The position numbers and the translations under genes are program-made. Of a stretch of DNA of 64,000 nt, positions 53,282 to 63,596 are shown piece after piece (position 1 is the first letter of the stretch; each line of letters opens with the position of its first letter). The stretch is from Flavobacterium pokkalii. GTDB taxonomy: Bacteria > Bacteroidota > Bacteroidia > Flavobacteriales > Flavobacteriaceae. The DNA is taken from assembly GCF_014596575.1 (NCBI RefSeq), contig NZ_NASZ01000019.1, forward strand, positions 1 through 64,000. Direction: 5' to 3'. A model generated the notes under the pieces. The model saw nothing but the letters and a program-made list of their open reading frames with translations. It was not told the DNA's origin and did not search any database.

Positions 53282-54556
53282 TTATTTTTTCATTTTAGCT
53301 TTGATAGCATTTTTCTCTGCTGTCATTTCTAAAGCTCCGTACACTCCCGAAAGTGTCTTAGCTATATCCTGATTCTCAGGATCTAACTCGTATGCTTTTT
53401 TCAAATAAGGCAAAGTACTTCTAAATAGGTCTTCTCTTTTCTTTTTCAAAACATCGTAACGTTTCATTTCTTTATCAGAAGTCCCTAATTTATTCATCTC
53501 TTCAATAAGTGGTTTTTCATTTTGTAATTTCAAAACCGCTAAATTGATGTAAGCGTTAATATAATCCGGTTTTAATTCAATTGCTCTTTTATAATACTTC
53601 TCAGCTTCTTCATTACTGTTATTATTCGAAGCGATAACTCCTAAATTATAAACTAATCCGGCATCATTTGGATTTTTAGCCAATACTTCGGTTATAATTT
53701 CTTTGTACTTATCAAAATCTTTGGTTTGCAAATACAAATTTGCTTCAGTCAATTTTAAAGATGAATCATCCGGATTTGCTTTTACAGCATCAGCTACTGC
53801 TTTTTTAGCCTCAGCAATCTGACCTTTTTCAACCAAAATCAAAGCCATATTTTTGTAGATTTCACCTCTTTTTGAAGGAATTTCTTCTGTTCTTGGCTTT
53901 TCGTGAGTTCCTAATTTAACCGCTCTGTCTCTTTCAGCAGCAGAAGCAAAACCTACTTCCTGTCCGTTAACTTTGCTTACCGCTAAATATTCAGTTCCTT
54001 TTCCTGAATAATTTAGTTTTTTCAACTCCGAATACAATTCCATTGCTTTATCATAATCTTTAGCACTTACATAAGTAGAAGCCGCATAATAAAGATTGAT
54101 TGTATCATTTCTATCTAACAAATAAGCTTCGTATAACTTTTGAGCCCCTTCGATATTATTATTTGCCTTAGTTGCCTCAACTCCGCTATTAATCAACATA
54201 CCTTTGATTCGGGTAATTGAGGTAGCTGCCTGAGCAGAATACTTCGCTTTTCCGGAAGCTTTTTCGTTAGCAATTAATTCTTTATAAGTATCTGCCGCTA
54301 ATTTCATATTAGCATCAGTATCTACTTTTTTCTCCACAAAATCCATGTAGGCATTTCCTTTTAAGAAAAGAGCCTGTGCTTTTTCTTCTTCAGAAGCATT
54401 AGCTATTAATGGTTCAGCTGCTTTTAAAACTGCCAAAACTTCTTTCATATCACCTGCTTTAGCTGCTTTATCTGCCGCTCTTAATTCTTTTTTCTGTGCA
54501 AAAGTTGCCACAGACAATAATAAAGCCGATGATAACATTATAAATTTACTATTCAT
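53282..54556 (-). CDS. Exported TPR-repeat protein
   Basis: A 424-residue periplasmic or outer-membrane-facing protein with a signal peptide ending ATFAQ. It is all-helical with TPR units in at least three places: KDYDKAMELYSELKKLNYSG, AEAKKAVADAVKANPDDSSLKL, and SNEEAEKYYKRAIELKPDYINAYINLAVL. Its partner is unknown. It is 45 bases after gyrA on the same strand and may share the gyrA transcript. Confidence 0.85.
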   Translation of the reverse strand: MNSKFIMLSSALLLSVATFAQKKELRAADKAAKAGDMKEVLAVLKAAEPLIANASEEEKAQALFLKGNAYMDFVEKKVDTDANMKLAADTYKELIANEKASGKAKYSAQAATSITRIKGMLINSGVEATKANNNIEGAQKLYEAYLLDRNDTINLYYAASTYVSAKDYDKAMELYSELKKLNYSGKGTEYLAVSKVNGQEVGFASAAERDRAVKLGTHEKPRTEEIPSKRGEIYKNMALILVEKGQIAEAKKAVADAVKANPDDSSLKLTEANLYLQTKDFDKYKEIITEVLAKNPNDAGLVYNLGVIASNNNSNEEAEKYYKRAIELKPDYINAYINLAVLKLQNEKPLIEEMNKLGTSDKEMKRYDVLKKKREDLFRSTLPYLKKAYELDPENQDIAKTLSGVYGALEMTAEKNAIKAKMKK

Positions 54557-54601
54557 AATTGTTCTTTTTTAATATTTATAATTTTTATTTTGATTCTAAA
54601 T

Positions 54602-57247
54602 TTATGCTTCATCGTCGTCATCGGAATCATCAGCTTCATCATCAGGAGCCTCATCTTCCTCTTCGTCGTCTTCGTCTTCAGTTGAGCCATCATCTTCTAA
54701 AACCTCTAAAACAGGTTTCACTCTTTCGATAGATTCCCCTTGAACCACATTACCTTCTTCATCTACAACCACTTCTTCCTCATCGTCTTTCATAACTTTA
54801 GCAACTGCCGCAATAGAATCGTTTCCTTTCAGGTTAATTAATTTAACCCCCTGAGTAGCACGTCCCATTACTCTTAAATCTTCAATTGCCATTCTGATTG
54901 TCAATCCGGATTTGTTGATAATCATCAAATCATCCGCATCGGTAACCGCAGAAATAGAAATCAAACTTCCTGTTTTTTCGGTAATGTTAAGCGTTTTAAC
55001 ACCTTTTCCTCCACGGTTTGTAATTCTGTAAACATCAACACCATCATCTTCAACTAATTTGGTACGTTTACCGTATCCGTTTTCAGTAACAACCAAAATT
55101 TGAGAATCGCTTATCGCATCTTTATCCACAGTAACCATACCAATTACCTCATCCGATTCATCTTTTAAGCTAATTCCGCGTACCCCCGAAGCAGTTCTTC
55201 CCATCGGACGGGTTTTAGTTTCTTCAAAACGAACTAACTTACCAGATTTAACAGCGATGATAATTTGGCTTTCTCCGTTTGTCAATTCAGCACCAATTAA
55301 TTCATCTCCTTCTTTAATAGTAATAGCAGCAACACCATTAGCTCTTGGTTTAGAATATTTCTCCAAAGAAGTTTTCTTAACCTGCCCTTGTTTAGTAACC
55401 ATTACTAAGTTATGTGTCTTAATATAATCCTGATCTTTTAAATCCTGAGTACAAATAAAAGCTTTTACTTTATCGTCACTTTCGATATTAATCAAATTCT
55501 GGATTGCTCTACCCTTAGCGGTTTTAGTTCCTTCCGGAATTTCATAAACACGCATCCAGAAACATTTTCCTTTTTGGGTAAAGAACATCATATATTGGTG
55601 GTTTGTAGCCACAAACATGTGCTCTAAGAAATCCTGATCTCTGGTTCCGGCACTTTTTTGACCAACACCACCTCTGTTCTGCGTTTTGTATTCCGATAAA
55701 TTCGTACGTTTGATATAACCGGCATGTGAAATAGTAATTACCACATTTTCATCGGCAATTAAATCCTCGATACTTACATCTCCGCCTGAATATTCAATAG
55801 AAGAACGACGCTCATCACCGTATTTATCACGGATTTCGATTAATTCTTCTTTAATTAAATCGGTTCTTAAATTTACGTCGGCTAATAAAGCTTTCAAATG
55901 ATCAATTAACTTCATCAACTCCTCATATTCCGCACGTAATTTATCCTGCTCCAGACCTGTTAACTGACGCAAACGCATCTCAACAATCGCACGAGCCTGA
56001 ATATCGGTCAATTTAAATCTTTCGATTAATTTTTCACGGGCTTCTTCGGTATTTTTCGAACCTCTGATTAACGCAATTACTTCGTCAATATTATCCGAAG
56101 CAATAATCAATCCTTCTAAAATATGCGCTCTTTCTTCGGCTTTACGCAATTCAAATTGTGTTCGGCGAATTACCACATCGTGACGGTGCTCTACGAAATA
56201 ATGAATCAAGTCTTTTAGATTCAACATTTGCGGACGACCTTTCACTAATGCAATATTGTTTACACTGAAAGAAGATTGTAATTGTGTAAACTTAAACAAG
56301 GTATTCAAAACTACATTTGGCGTAGCATCACGTTTCAAAATATAAACGATACGCATACCATTTCGATCCGATTCGTCACGAATATTTACAATTCCTTCAA
56401 TCTTTTTCTCGTTAACTAAATCAGCAGTACGTTTAATCATATCTGCTTTGTTAACCTGATAAGGAATTTCAGTAACTATAATACATTCTCTGCCGTCAAC
56501 TTCTTCAAAATTAACTTTAGCACGCATAACCACACGTCCTCTTCCTGTTTTGAAAGCTTCACGAACACCTTCATAACCATAAATCACACCTCCGGTCGGG
56601 AAATCAGGTGCTTTAATATGAGTCATTAACTCATCGATTTCAATATCATTATTATCGATATAAGCCAAGGTTCCGTTTACAACCTCAGTAAGGTTATGAG
56701 GAGGCATATTAGTTGCCATACCTACTGCAATTCCTGTTGCTCCGTTTACTAATAAAGTAGGAACACGCGTAGGCATTACTTTTGGTTCATATAAAGTATC
56801 GTCAAAGTTCAATTGGAAATCAACCGTTTCTTTTTCGATATCCGCCAGAATTTCTTCTGAAATCTTTTTCATTCTGGCCTCGGTATAACGCATCGCTGCC
56901 GGACTATCGCCATCCACAGAACCAAAGTTCCCCTGACCATCAATTAACAAATAACGCATACTCCACTCCTGTGCCATACGCACCATAGTGTCATATACCG
57001 AAGTATCTCCGTGTGGGTGGTACTTTCCTAAAACCTCCCCAACAATTCTTGCTGATTTTTTATGAGCAGATCTTGAAGTTACTCCTAAATCATACATCCC
57101 ATAAAGTACTCTTCGATGTACCGGCTTCAAACCATCTCTAACATCAGGAAGTGCTCTGGATACAATTACCGACATTGAATAATCAATGTAAGCTGATTTC
57201 ATTTCATCTTCTATGTTAATAGGAATTAACTTTTCTCCTTCAGACAT
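54602..57247 (-). CDS. gyrA: DNA gyrase subunit A
   Basis: The breakage-reunion subunit of gyrase, 881 residues. The active tyrosine is Tyr121 in RYTEAR. The quinolone-determining region reads [14 protein letters not shown] at 77-90, with Thr82 and Asp86 at the positions of E. coli Ser83 and Asp87. The C-terminal domain has pinwheel blades with GyrA-box-like QNRGGVGQ and further repeated GxGV elements. The last 45 residues are almost wholly Asp/Glu, a tail of the kind known to tune wrapping in other gyrases. gyrB is not in the window. Confidence 0.97.
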   Translation of the reverse strand: MSEGEKLIPINIEDEMKSAYIDYSMSVIVSRALPDVRDGLKPVHRRVLYGMYDLGVTSRSAHKKSARIVGEVLGKYHPHGDTSVYDTMVRMAQEWSMRYLLIDGQGNFGSVDGDSPAAMRYTEARMKKISEEILADIEKETVDFQLNFDDTLYEPKVMPTRVPTLLVNGATGIAVGMATNMPPHNLTEVVNGTLAYIDNNDIEIDELMTHIKAPDFPTGGVIYGYEGVREAFKTGRGRVVMRAKVNFEEVDGRECIIVTEIPYQVNKADMIKRTADLVNEKKIEGIVNIRDESDRNGMRIVYILKRDATPNVVLNTLFKFTQLQSSFSVNNIALVKGRPQMLNLKDLIHYFVEHRHDVVIRRTQFELRKAEERAHILEGLIIASDNIDEVIALIRGSKNTEEAREKLIERFKLTDIQARAIVEMRLRQLTGLEQDKLRAEYEELMKLIDHLKALLADVNLRTDLIKEELIEIRDKYGDERRSSIEYSGGDVSIEDLIADENVVITISHAGYIKRTNLSEYKTQNRGGVGQKSAGTRDQDFLEHMFVATNHQYMMFFTQKGKCFWMRVYEIPEGTKTAKGRAIQNLINIESDDKVKAFICTQDLKDQDYIKTHNLVMVTKQGQVKKTSLEKYSKPRANGVAAITIKEGDELIGAELTNGESQIIIAVKSGKLVRFEETKTRPMGRTASGVRGISLKDESDEVIGMVTVDKDAISDSQILVVTENGYGKRTKLVEDDGVDVYRITNRGGKGVKTLNITEKTGSLISISAVTDADDLMIINKSGLTIRMAIEDLRVMGRATQGVKLINLKGNDSIAAVAKVMKDDEEEVVVDEEGNVVQGESIERVKPVLEVLEDDGSTEDEDDEEEDEAPDDEADDSDDDDEA

Positions 57248-57450
57248 AAGTTGTTATATTAATTAATTATTTTCGTTTCAAAACGTGCCAATATACGGAT
57301 TTTTGAAATTTTTAAAAGCTTTTCCTCGTACTAATTTCAAAGATTTATTAACAAACAAAGCTCCACTTTTGTTTACTATTTTAAAGAAAAAAACAAGCGT
57401 TTTTCTCATTTTTTTCGTCAATTAGCTGACATAAGTACTTAGGTATGGTT

Positions 57451-57482
57451 TTTGTTTTTCAATTAACAATTCACTAAATTTA
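57451..57482 (+). promoter_or_regulatory. Candidate promoter of clpC
   Basis: TTTG (57451-57454), 20 bases, then TAAATTTA (57475-57482), one base off the TAnnTTTG -7 consensus. The clpC ATG follows 21 bases later. Confidence 0.55.
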
Positions 57483-57502
57483 CAATACTAGAAATAAAAA
57501 TT

Positions 57503-60052
57503 ATGGATGACAATTTTTCACCAAGAGTAAAAGATGTTATTACCTACAGTAAAGAAGAAGCTTTACGACTAGGTCATGACTTCATTGGGACAGAACACCT
57601 GATGCTTGGTATCCTTAGAGATGGTAATGGTAAAGCAATACAAATATTAAACAACCTGTCTATAGACCTGGATCATTTACGCAGAAAGGTAGAAATCCTA
57701 AGCCCTGCAATCCCGGGAATAGATAGTAATTTAGAAAAGAAAAACCTGCATTTGACACGCCAGGCGGAGCGCGCTTTAAAAACAACCTTTCTGGAAGCTA
57801 AGGTTTTCCAAAGCCCTTCAGTAAGTACCGCTCACCTGTTACTATGTATTTTAAGAAACGAAAATGACCCTACAACCAAGCTACTCAATAAACTAAAAAT
57901 AGATTATGACGTAGCCAAAGAACAATATTTGAATATGACACCAAACGAAGAAGAATTCTTAGAAAACTTACCAAGAGCTACAGACTCTTACAACGACGAT
58001 TTAGGACAAGATGACAGTTTAAAAGAAGGCAGTTTCAACAATCCTGCTAATAAGTCTAATAAAAAATCGAAAACACCGGTTTTAGACAATTTTGGTAGAG
58101 ATTTAACCGAAATGGCCGAAGAAGGAAAACTGGATCCTGTGGTGGGGCGCGAAAAAGAAATTGAACGTGTTTGCCAAATTTTAAGCCGTCGCAAAAAAAA
58201 CAATCCTTTATTAATAGGAGAACCGGGAGTGGGTAAATCAGCTATTGCCGAAGGTTTAGCTTTGCGTATTATCCAAAAGAAAGTTTCCCGTATTTTATTC
58301 AACAAACGCGTAGTTACTTTGGATCTGGCCAGCTTAGTTGCCGGAACCAAATACAGAGGACAGTTTGAAGAACGTATGAAAGCCGTGATGAACGAATTAG
58401 AAAAAAATGACGACATCATTCTTTTTATTGACGAAATTCACACTATTGTGGGTGCTGGCGGAGCTACAGGTTCACTTGACGCTTCAAACATGTTTAAACC
58501 AGCCTTGGCCAGAGGCGAAATCCAATGTATTGGTGCCACAACTCTTGATGAGTACAGACAATATATTGAAAAAGACGGTGCCTTAGAAAGACGTTTTCAA
58601 AAAATCATTGTTGAACCTACTTCTGTAGAAGAAACAATTACTATTCTGAACAATGTTAAAAATAAATACGAAGACCATCACAATGTAACTTATACTCCGG
58701 AAGCTATTGAAGCCTGTGTAAAACTAACCAACCGATATATGTCGGAGCGTTTTTTACCAGACAAAGCTATTGATGCTATGGACGAAGCTGGTTCTCGTGT
58801 ACACATTACCAACATTGAAGTTCCTAAGAAAATATTAGACTTAGAGCGTCAATTAGAAGACATCAGAGAATTAAAAAACGCTGTTGTTAAAAAACAAAAA
58901 TACGAGGAAGCCGCTAAACTTAGAGATGATGAAAAACGTCTTGAAAAAGACTTAGCTGTTGCGCAAGAACAATGGGAAGAAGATGCTAAAAGTAACCGAA
59001 TCCAAGTAACGGAAGACAATGTTGCCGATGTAGTTTCGATGATGACCGGAATTCCTGTAAATCGTATCGCACAAACAGAAAGCAATAAATTAGCTAAACT
59101 ACCGGAACTTATCGAAAGTAAAGTTATTGGTCAAAAAGAAGCCGTAATCAAAATTGCCCGTTCTATCCAAAGAAACCGTGCGGGATTAAAAGATCCTAAT
59201 CGTCCAATTGGTTCGTTTATTTTCTTAGGTCAAACAGGAGTTGGAAAAACCCAATTAGCGAAAGTTTTAGCCAAAGAATTATTCGATTCTGAAGACGCTT
59301 TAGTTCGAATTGACATGAGCGAATACATGGAGAAATTTGCCATCTCTCGTTTAATTGGAGCGCCTCCGGGATACGTAGGCTACGAAGAAGGGGGACAATT
59401 GACTGAAAAAGTTCGCAGAAAACCGTATGCGGTAGTTCTTTTAGATGAGATTGAAAAAGCACATCCGGACGTATTTAACATGTTGTTACAAGTATTAGAC
59501 GACGGATTCTTAACAGACAGTTTAGGTAGAAAAATCGACTTTAAAAACACCATTATCATCATGACTTCTAACGTAGGAGCCAGACAATTAAAAGATTTTG
59601 GTCAGGGAGTTGGTTTTGGAACTGCTGCCAAAGTAGCTCAGGCTGATGACAATTCGAAAAGCATCATTGAAAACGCTTTGAAGAAAACTTTTGCACCTGA
59701 ATTCTTAAACCGAATTGACGATGTAATTGTATTCAACGCTTTAGAAAAACACGATATTGATTTAATTATCGAAATCGAATTGAAAAAATTATACGCCCGA
59801 ATTGCAGATTTAGGCTATATTTTAAAATTATCTGATAAAGCCAAAGCTTTCATCGCCGACAAAGGTTTCGACAAACAATTTGGAGCCAGACCTCTAAAAA
59901 GAGCCATCCAAAAATATGTTGAAGACGCTTTAGCCGAAGAAATCATTACTTCGAAAATTGCCGCCGGAGACGAAATTTTTATGGATATCGAAGACGGTTC
60001 ACAAGAATTAAGTGTAAAAATTAACAAAGCAGGAGAAACAACTAATCTATAA
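57503..60052 (+). CDS. clpC: ATP-dependent Clp protease ATP-binding subunit (ClpC type)
   Basis: An 849-residue AAA+ unfoldase that feeds ClpP. The N domain has two repeats ([15 protein letters not shown] and [13 protein letters not shown]). The first AAA module has Walker A GEPGVGKS at 239-246 and Walker [13 protein letters not shown]-like coiled segment ([17 protein letters not shown]) identifies ClpC as opposed to ClpA or ClpB. The second module has GQTGVGKT at 576-583, and the DAEEI-like end closes the protein. A strong hairpin terminator lies after the stop; that hairpin is repeated 1.1 kb downstream. Confidence 0.96.
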   Translation: MDDNFSPRVKDVITYSKEEALRLGHDFIGTEHLMLGILRDGNGKAIQILNNLSIDLDHLRRKVEILSPAIPGIDSNLEKKNLHLTRQAERALKTTFLEAKVFQSPSVSTAHLLLCILRNENDPTTKLLNKLKIDYDVAKEQYLNMTPNEEEFLENLPRATDSYNDDLGQDDSLKEGSFNNPANKSNKKSKTPVLDNFGRDLTEMAEEGKLDPVVGREKEIERVCQILSRRKKNNPLLIGEPGVGKSAIAEGLALRIIQKKVSRILFNKRVVTLDLASLVAGTKYRGQFEERMKAVMNELEKNDDIILFIDEIHTIVGAGGATGSLDASNMFKPALARGEIQCIGATTLDEYRQYIEKDGALERRFQKIIVEPTSVEETITILNNVKNKYEDHHNVTYTPEAIEACVKLTNRYMSERFLPDKAIDAMDEAGSRVHITNIEVPKKILDLERQLEDIRELKNAVVKKQKYEEAAKLRDDEKRLEKDLAVAQEQWEEDAKSNRIQVTEDNVADVVSMMTGIPVNRIAQTESNKLAKLPELIESKVIGQKEAVIKIARSIQRNRAGLKDPNRPIGSFIFLGQTGVGKTQLAKVLAKELFDSEDALVRIDMSEYMEKFAISRLIGAPPGYVGYEEGGQLTEKVRRKPYAVVLLDEIEKAHPDVFNMLLQVLDDGFLTDSLGRKIDFKNTIIIMTSNVGARQLKDFGQGVGFGTAAKVAQADDNSKSIIENALKKTFAPEFLNRIDDVIVFNALEKHDIDLIIEIELKKLYARIADLGYILKLSDKAKAFIADKGFDKQFGARPLKRAIQKYVEDALAEEIITSKIAAGDEIFMDIEDGSQELSVKINKAGETTNL

Positions 60053-60073
60053 CAAACTGCTATCCTTTTTATT

Positions 60074-60112
60074 AATAAACCCGTTACGTTTTCACAACCT
60101 AACGGGTTTATT
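60074..60112 (+). terminator. Terminator of clpC, first copy of a duplicated hairpin
   Basis: AATAAACCCGTTA (60074-60086) pairs exactly with TAACGGGTTTATT (60100-60112) around a 13-base loop. The 36 bases from 60077 to 60112 recur at 61193-61228 with one difference (C/T in the loop). Confidence 0.88.
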
Positions 60113-60132
60113 TATGATTAATATTAAAAAAC

Positions 60133-61062
60133 ATGGAAGACAAAAATAACATCTACTCTATATCTGCTTTTATTAATTTATTAGGATTTTCTAGTCACTT
60201 AGAAATTTCAAGTTATGATGTTAGAACTAAAATTGGAAAAGAAGCAATTGAAAGATTAAAAATACTAGAAGAAGCATTAGATTTAACTGAAACAGCTCAA
60301 TCTAAAAACCCACAATTTTTCCCTAAATCTTTTCGTATTTCCAGATTTAATGACGCATTAATTCTAGGAATGGACATTGAATCTGAATTTTTACCAGCAA
60401 TCGGAAAACCAGACCAAGGACAAACATTTGGACCACTAAATAGATTACTCACCAAAAAATCTAAATCATCAGAAGAAATCGAGAATCACTTTTCAAATTT
60501 ATCTTTTGAATTATGTCAATTTATTGGTATAGTATCTAGAATTCATAATTATATCAATGATAAAGAATCACAAATACACATGCCCGGTTGTCGTTCGGTC
60601 ATATCTTCTGGTATGAGATATAAGTTCATCAGAAATAAAGATAAAAAAGAAGATTATTTTTCAGCTAATTTTAGCTTCTCAAATGCTTACAAAGTAAATG
60701 AAATGGGAAGCAAATATGGTTTTGAAGGTAATAAATGTTATTTAGAAAACAATGTAGCAAAAATTGCAGGAGGTAATTCCTATTGCAAACGTGCTATTGG
60801 ACTACTTAAATTCATTTATGATAAAGACATCGATGATGTTTTTAACGGAAAAGCCGAAAAACCTTTTTCAAATTACGCAAAATACACAATCTCAAATTTA
60901 AACGAAGTAATACTGTTTAGAAAGAAATATTATTTTAGAGAAATCGATACAATACCCGGCGGTAATTTACAACTGTTTCCAGAGATTATTAATTTAATCG
61001 AAAATGAGAGCTATCTAAACGATAGTTTTTCAGAAGGTTTTTTTAGGATTCTTAAAAAATAA
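60133..61062 (+). CDS. Orphan protein of unknown function, probably frameshifted at the 3' end
   Basis: A 309-residue protein I do not recognise. It is probably cytoplasmic, with no signal peptide or membrane segment, and looks alpha/beta with a helical N-terminal third. Codon use is AT-rich and differs from clpC and the RimB-RimK gene at its sides. The stop at 61060-61062 is in a run of six A (CTT AAA AAA TAA). Shifting one base gives an open frame continuing 39 codons to 61177 (NNTPELETINKTIYPFFL onwards), so the ancestral protein was probably about 347 residues. It lies between two copies of the clpC terminator, which suggests insertion as a unit. Confidence 0.7.
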   Translation: MEDKNNIYSISAFINLLGFSSHLEISSYDVRTKIGKEAIERLKILEEALDLTETAQSKNPQFFPKSFRISRFNDALILGMDIESEFLPAIGKPDQGQTFGPLNRLLTKKSKSSEEIENHFSNLSFELCQFIGIVSRIHNYINDKESQIHMPGCRSVISSGMRYKFIRNKDKKEDYFSANFSFSNAYKVNEMGSKYGFEGNKCYLENNVAKIAGGNSYCKRAIGLLKFIYDKDIDDVFNGKAEKPFSNYAKYTISNLNEVILFRKKYYFREIDTIPGGNLQLFPEIINLIENESYLNDSFSEGFFRILKK

Positions 61063-61177
61063 CACACCCGAACTTGAAACAATTAACAAAACAATATACC
61101 CTTTCTTTTTAAACACACATATACCGTTAATTGATGATTTAAATGAAGTTTTAGAAACCCTAAAAAAAACTGAATAA
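61061..61177 (+). pseudogene. Out-of-frame continuation of the upstream orphan gene
   Basis: From 61061 the frame one base on from the orphan gene reads NNTPELETINKTIYPFF, LIDDLNEVLETLKKTE-stop, with hydrophobic and charged residues in a protein-like order. No start codon precedes it. It continues smoothly from the orphan frame if one A is removed from the A run before 61060. A sequencing error in that run is possible. Confidence 0.6.
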
Positions 61178-61192
61178 TAAAATTTTCTAATA

Positions 61193-61228
61193 AAACCCGT
61201 TACGTTTTCATAACCTAACGGGTTTATT
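61193..61228 (+). repeat. Second copy of the clpC terminator hairpin
   Basis: Thirty-five of 36 bases match 60077-60112, including both stem arms (AAACCCGTTA and TAACGGGTTTATT). It ends the transcript of the orphan gene and forms a direct repeat around it. Confidence 0.9.
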
Positions 61229-61313
61229 CTTTTAACACAATTTCCTTTCTTTTCAATAACAAATAACTACTTTTGACGTTTATAAAAATCCCATCACCTC
61301 AATAAAAAGCAAA

Positions 61314-62702
61314 ATGAATAAAGTAATAGTTGGTAGCGAAGAATGGTGCTCTTTTCCAGAATTAGGCATTCCAATCATTAAAGCCAGAGTCGATTCAGGA
61401 GCTAAAACTTCTGCCTTGCATGCTATCAATATTGCTCCGTTCACCAAAAATGATTCTAACTGGGTTAAATTTGACATTAACCCAATACAAAACAATTCCA
61501 AAACCATTATCCATTGCGAAGCTCCTTTGATTGACAAAAGAGTCGTAAAAAGCTCCAGTGGATTTCGCGAACAGCGCTTTGTTATCCAAACCAATTTAAA
61601 AATTGGCGAATCAAGCTGGCCAATAGAAATGACTCTGACCAACAGAGACACGATGGGATTCCGAATGCTGCTAGGGCGCGAAGCCATGAGCGGAAGGATT
61701 CTGGTTGATCCGGAACAACAATTTTTACTTGGACAACCTACTAACGACAATCTTAAAGAGATTTATAAAAATTCAGAAAAAGCGCCAAGCGGCTTGCGTA
61801 TTGGTTTATTAGCCAGCAATCCTGAATTGTACAGCAACAAACGAATTATGGAAGCCGGCGAAATGCGCGGTCATGAAATGCATTTTCTAAACATCAAAGA
61901 ATGCTACATCAAACTGGATGCAAAAAAACCGGAAATCCATTATCGTGGCGGGAAAATTCTGAATCAATTTGACGCTATTATTCCTCGAATTCGTCCGAGC
62001 ATTACTTTTTACGGCTGCTCCTTAACGCGTCAATTTGAAGCACTGAATGTCTTTTGCTTAAATTCATCAACCGCCATAACCCAATCCAGAGATAAACTTT
62101 TTTCCCTGCAATTATTACTGCAAAGCGGAATCGGAATCCCAACCACCGGATTTGCCAATTCTCCGCTGGACACCGACGATTTGATAAAAATGGTAGGCGG
62201 TTCTCCGCTAATCATCAAATTACTGGAAGGTACTCAGGGTAAGGGAGTCGTTTTAGCCGAAACCAAAAAAGCCGCCGAAAGCGTTATCAATGCTTTCAAA
62301 AGTTTAAATGCCAACATTCTGGTTCAGGAATTCATCAAAGAAGCCAACGGAAAAGATATTCGCTGTTTTGTAATCGACGGAAAAGTCGTTGCCTCTATTC
62401 AGCGTGAAGCCATGCCGGGAGAATTCAGAGCGAACATTCATCTTGGCGGAACTGCTTCGGTGATTAAAGCTACTTCTGAAGAAAAGAAAATTGCCATTAA
62501 AGCCGCCAAAGCGATGGATTTAAAAGTAGCCGGTGTGGATATTATTCGCTCTTCAAAAGGACCTTTGTTATTAGAAGTAAATTCCTCCCCGGGACTGGAA
62601 GGAATCGAAACAGCAACTCACAAAGATATTGCCGGAGAAATGATTAAAGCGATTGAAAAAAACTTTAAATTAGAATCTAATGCTAAGCCGAAAGAACTAT
62701 AA
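61314..62702 (+). CDS. RimB-like retropepsin domain fused to RimK-like ATP-grasp glutamate ligase
   Basis: A 462-residue fusion. Residues about 1-145 match the RimB/DUF785 aspartic-protease-like fold: [14 protein letters not shown] (active-site Asp) and [16 protein letters not shown]. Residues about 155-455 are a RimK-type ATP-grasp ligase, with [38 protein letters not shown], and [14 protein letters not shown] carrying the metal-binding residues. In Pseudomonas separate RimA/RimB/RimK proteins control glutamylation of ribosomal protein S6; here both activities probably sit in one chain. The target in this organism is not shown by sequence. Its 3' end overlaps the convergent EamA gene by 20 bases. 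Confidence 0.92.
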   Translation: MNKVIVGSEEWCSFPELGIPIIKARVDSGAKTSALHAINIAPFTKNDSNWVKFDINPIQNNSKTIIHCEAPLIDKRVVKSSSGFREQRFVIQTNLKIGESSWPIEMTLTNRDTMGFRMLLGREAMSGRILVDPEQQFLLGQPTNDNLKEIYKNSEKAPSGLRIGLLASNPELYSNKRIMEAGEMRGHEMHFLNIKECYIKLDAKKPEIHYRGGKILNQFDAIIPRIRPSITFYGCSLTRQFEALNVFCLNSSTAITQSRDKLFSLQLLLQSGIGIPTTGFANSPLDTDDLIKMVGGSPLIIKLLEGTQGKGVVLAETKKAAESVINAFKSLNANILVQEFIKEANGKDIRCFVIDGKVVASIQREAMPGEFRANIHLGGTASVIKATSEEKKIAIKAAKAMDLKVAGVDIIRSSKGPLLLEVNSSPGLEGIETATHKDIAGEMIKAIEKNFKLESNAKPKEL

Positions 62703-63531
62703 AAGCAATTGAAAATAACGCTAAAACAAGTCCGAAGTAATTCAGCTTTGATAATTTTTCTTTAAAAGCAATCACTCCTACCAAACTTCCTAACAAAATT
62801 ACTCCCATATTCATCCCTGCAAAAACAGTGGATGGATGGGAGGAATATATTTGATGCGCTTTTAAATAAAACAAAATATTCCCAAAGTTAAAGCAACCAA
62901 CAAAGAAACCAAAAAACAAATTTTTAGCTTCAAAACCAATTCCTAATCGTAGTTTTTCATACAACACCACTGCAAACATTAAAAACAACGCAATTCCAAA
63001 AACCACCAATAACGAAGTGGTATAAGGAACCGCTGTAAAAGCCGCTACTTTTTTGAATAAAATATCAATTAAACCAAAGCCTAAAAAAACCAAAACCGGA
63101 TATTTTAAACCTCTGTTTTGATTTTCGGATGTTTTATTCAAAACACAAAATAAAGCCGCAAAACCAATTCCGATTCCGATAAGTTTTACCAACACAAACT
63201 GTTCCCCGAAAAGCAACCAGGCTGCCAAAATAGACACAAACAAAGACAATCTTTGAGCCGCATCGGTTTTTACAATTCCAATATTTTTAATTGAAGCAAT
63301 CAAAAACATAAAAACCACGGGCAACAAAATTCCTAAGCCGAGATACAGAAAAATTGGAATTTCATTATTTAAAGCTGTTACTTCAGGAGAAAAAACCAAA
63401 AGACAAAACACAAGTGCAAAAACATAGTTAAACAACACAATCTGCTTCGCATTGGTTTCCTTATTTCGGGCAATTTTAAAAATCACACCTACCGAAACAC
63501 TGCAAATCACACTCAATATCAAATACAACAT
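62683..63531 (-). CDS. EamA/DMT-family transporter
   Basis: A 282-residue membrane protein with about ten helices in two EamA repeats. [31 protein letters not shown]-like and [37 protein letters not shown] segments are typical of DMT exporters. The substrate is unknown. The frame opens at a TTG (63558), but the ATG at 63531 gives a first helix right at the start and is preferred. It overlaps the RimB-RimK gene tail to tail. Confidence 0.85.
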   Translation of the reverse strand: MLYLILSVICSVSVGVIFKIARNKETNAKQIVLFNYVFALVFCLLVFSPEVTALNNEIPIFLYLGLGILLPVVFMFLIASIKNIGIVKTDAAQRLSLFVSILAAWLLFGEQFVLVKLIGIGIGFAALFCVLNKTSENQNRGLKYPVLVFLGFGLIDILFKKVAAFTAVPYTTSLLVVFGIALFLMFAVVLYEKLRLGIGFEAKNLFFGFFVGCFNFGNILFYLKAHQIYSSHPSTVFAGMNMGVILLGSLVGVIAFKEKLSKLNYFGLVLALFSIAFIVLSA

Positions 63532-63548
63532 CAGACTAATTTTAGATA

Positions 63549-63581
63549 AAAAAAACAAAAGCCATTCTGTCGAATGGCTTT
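63549..63581 (-). terminator. Terminator of the PiT phosphate transporter gene
   Basis: AAAGCCATTC pairs with GAATGGCTTT around four bases, with TGTTTTTTTT after it on the minus strand. It lies 16 bases past the stop of the transporter gene. Confidence 0.8.
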
Positions 63582-63596
63582 AGATTTTTTTTTATT

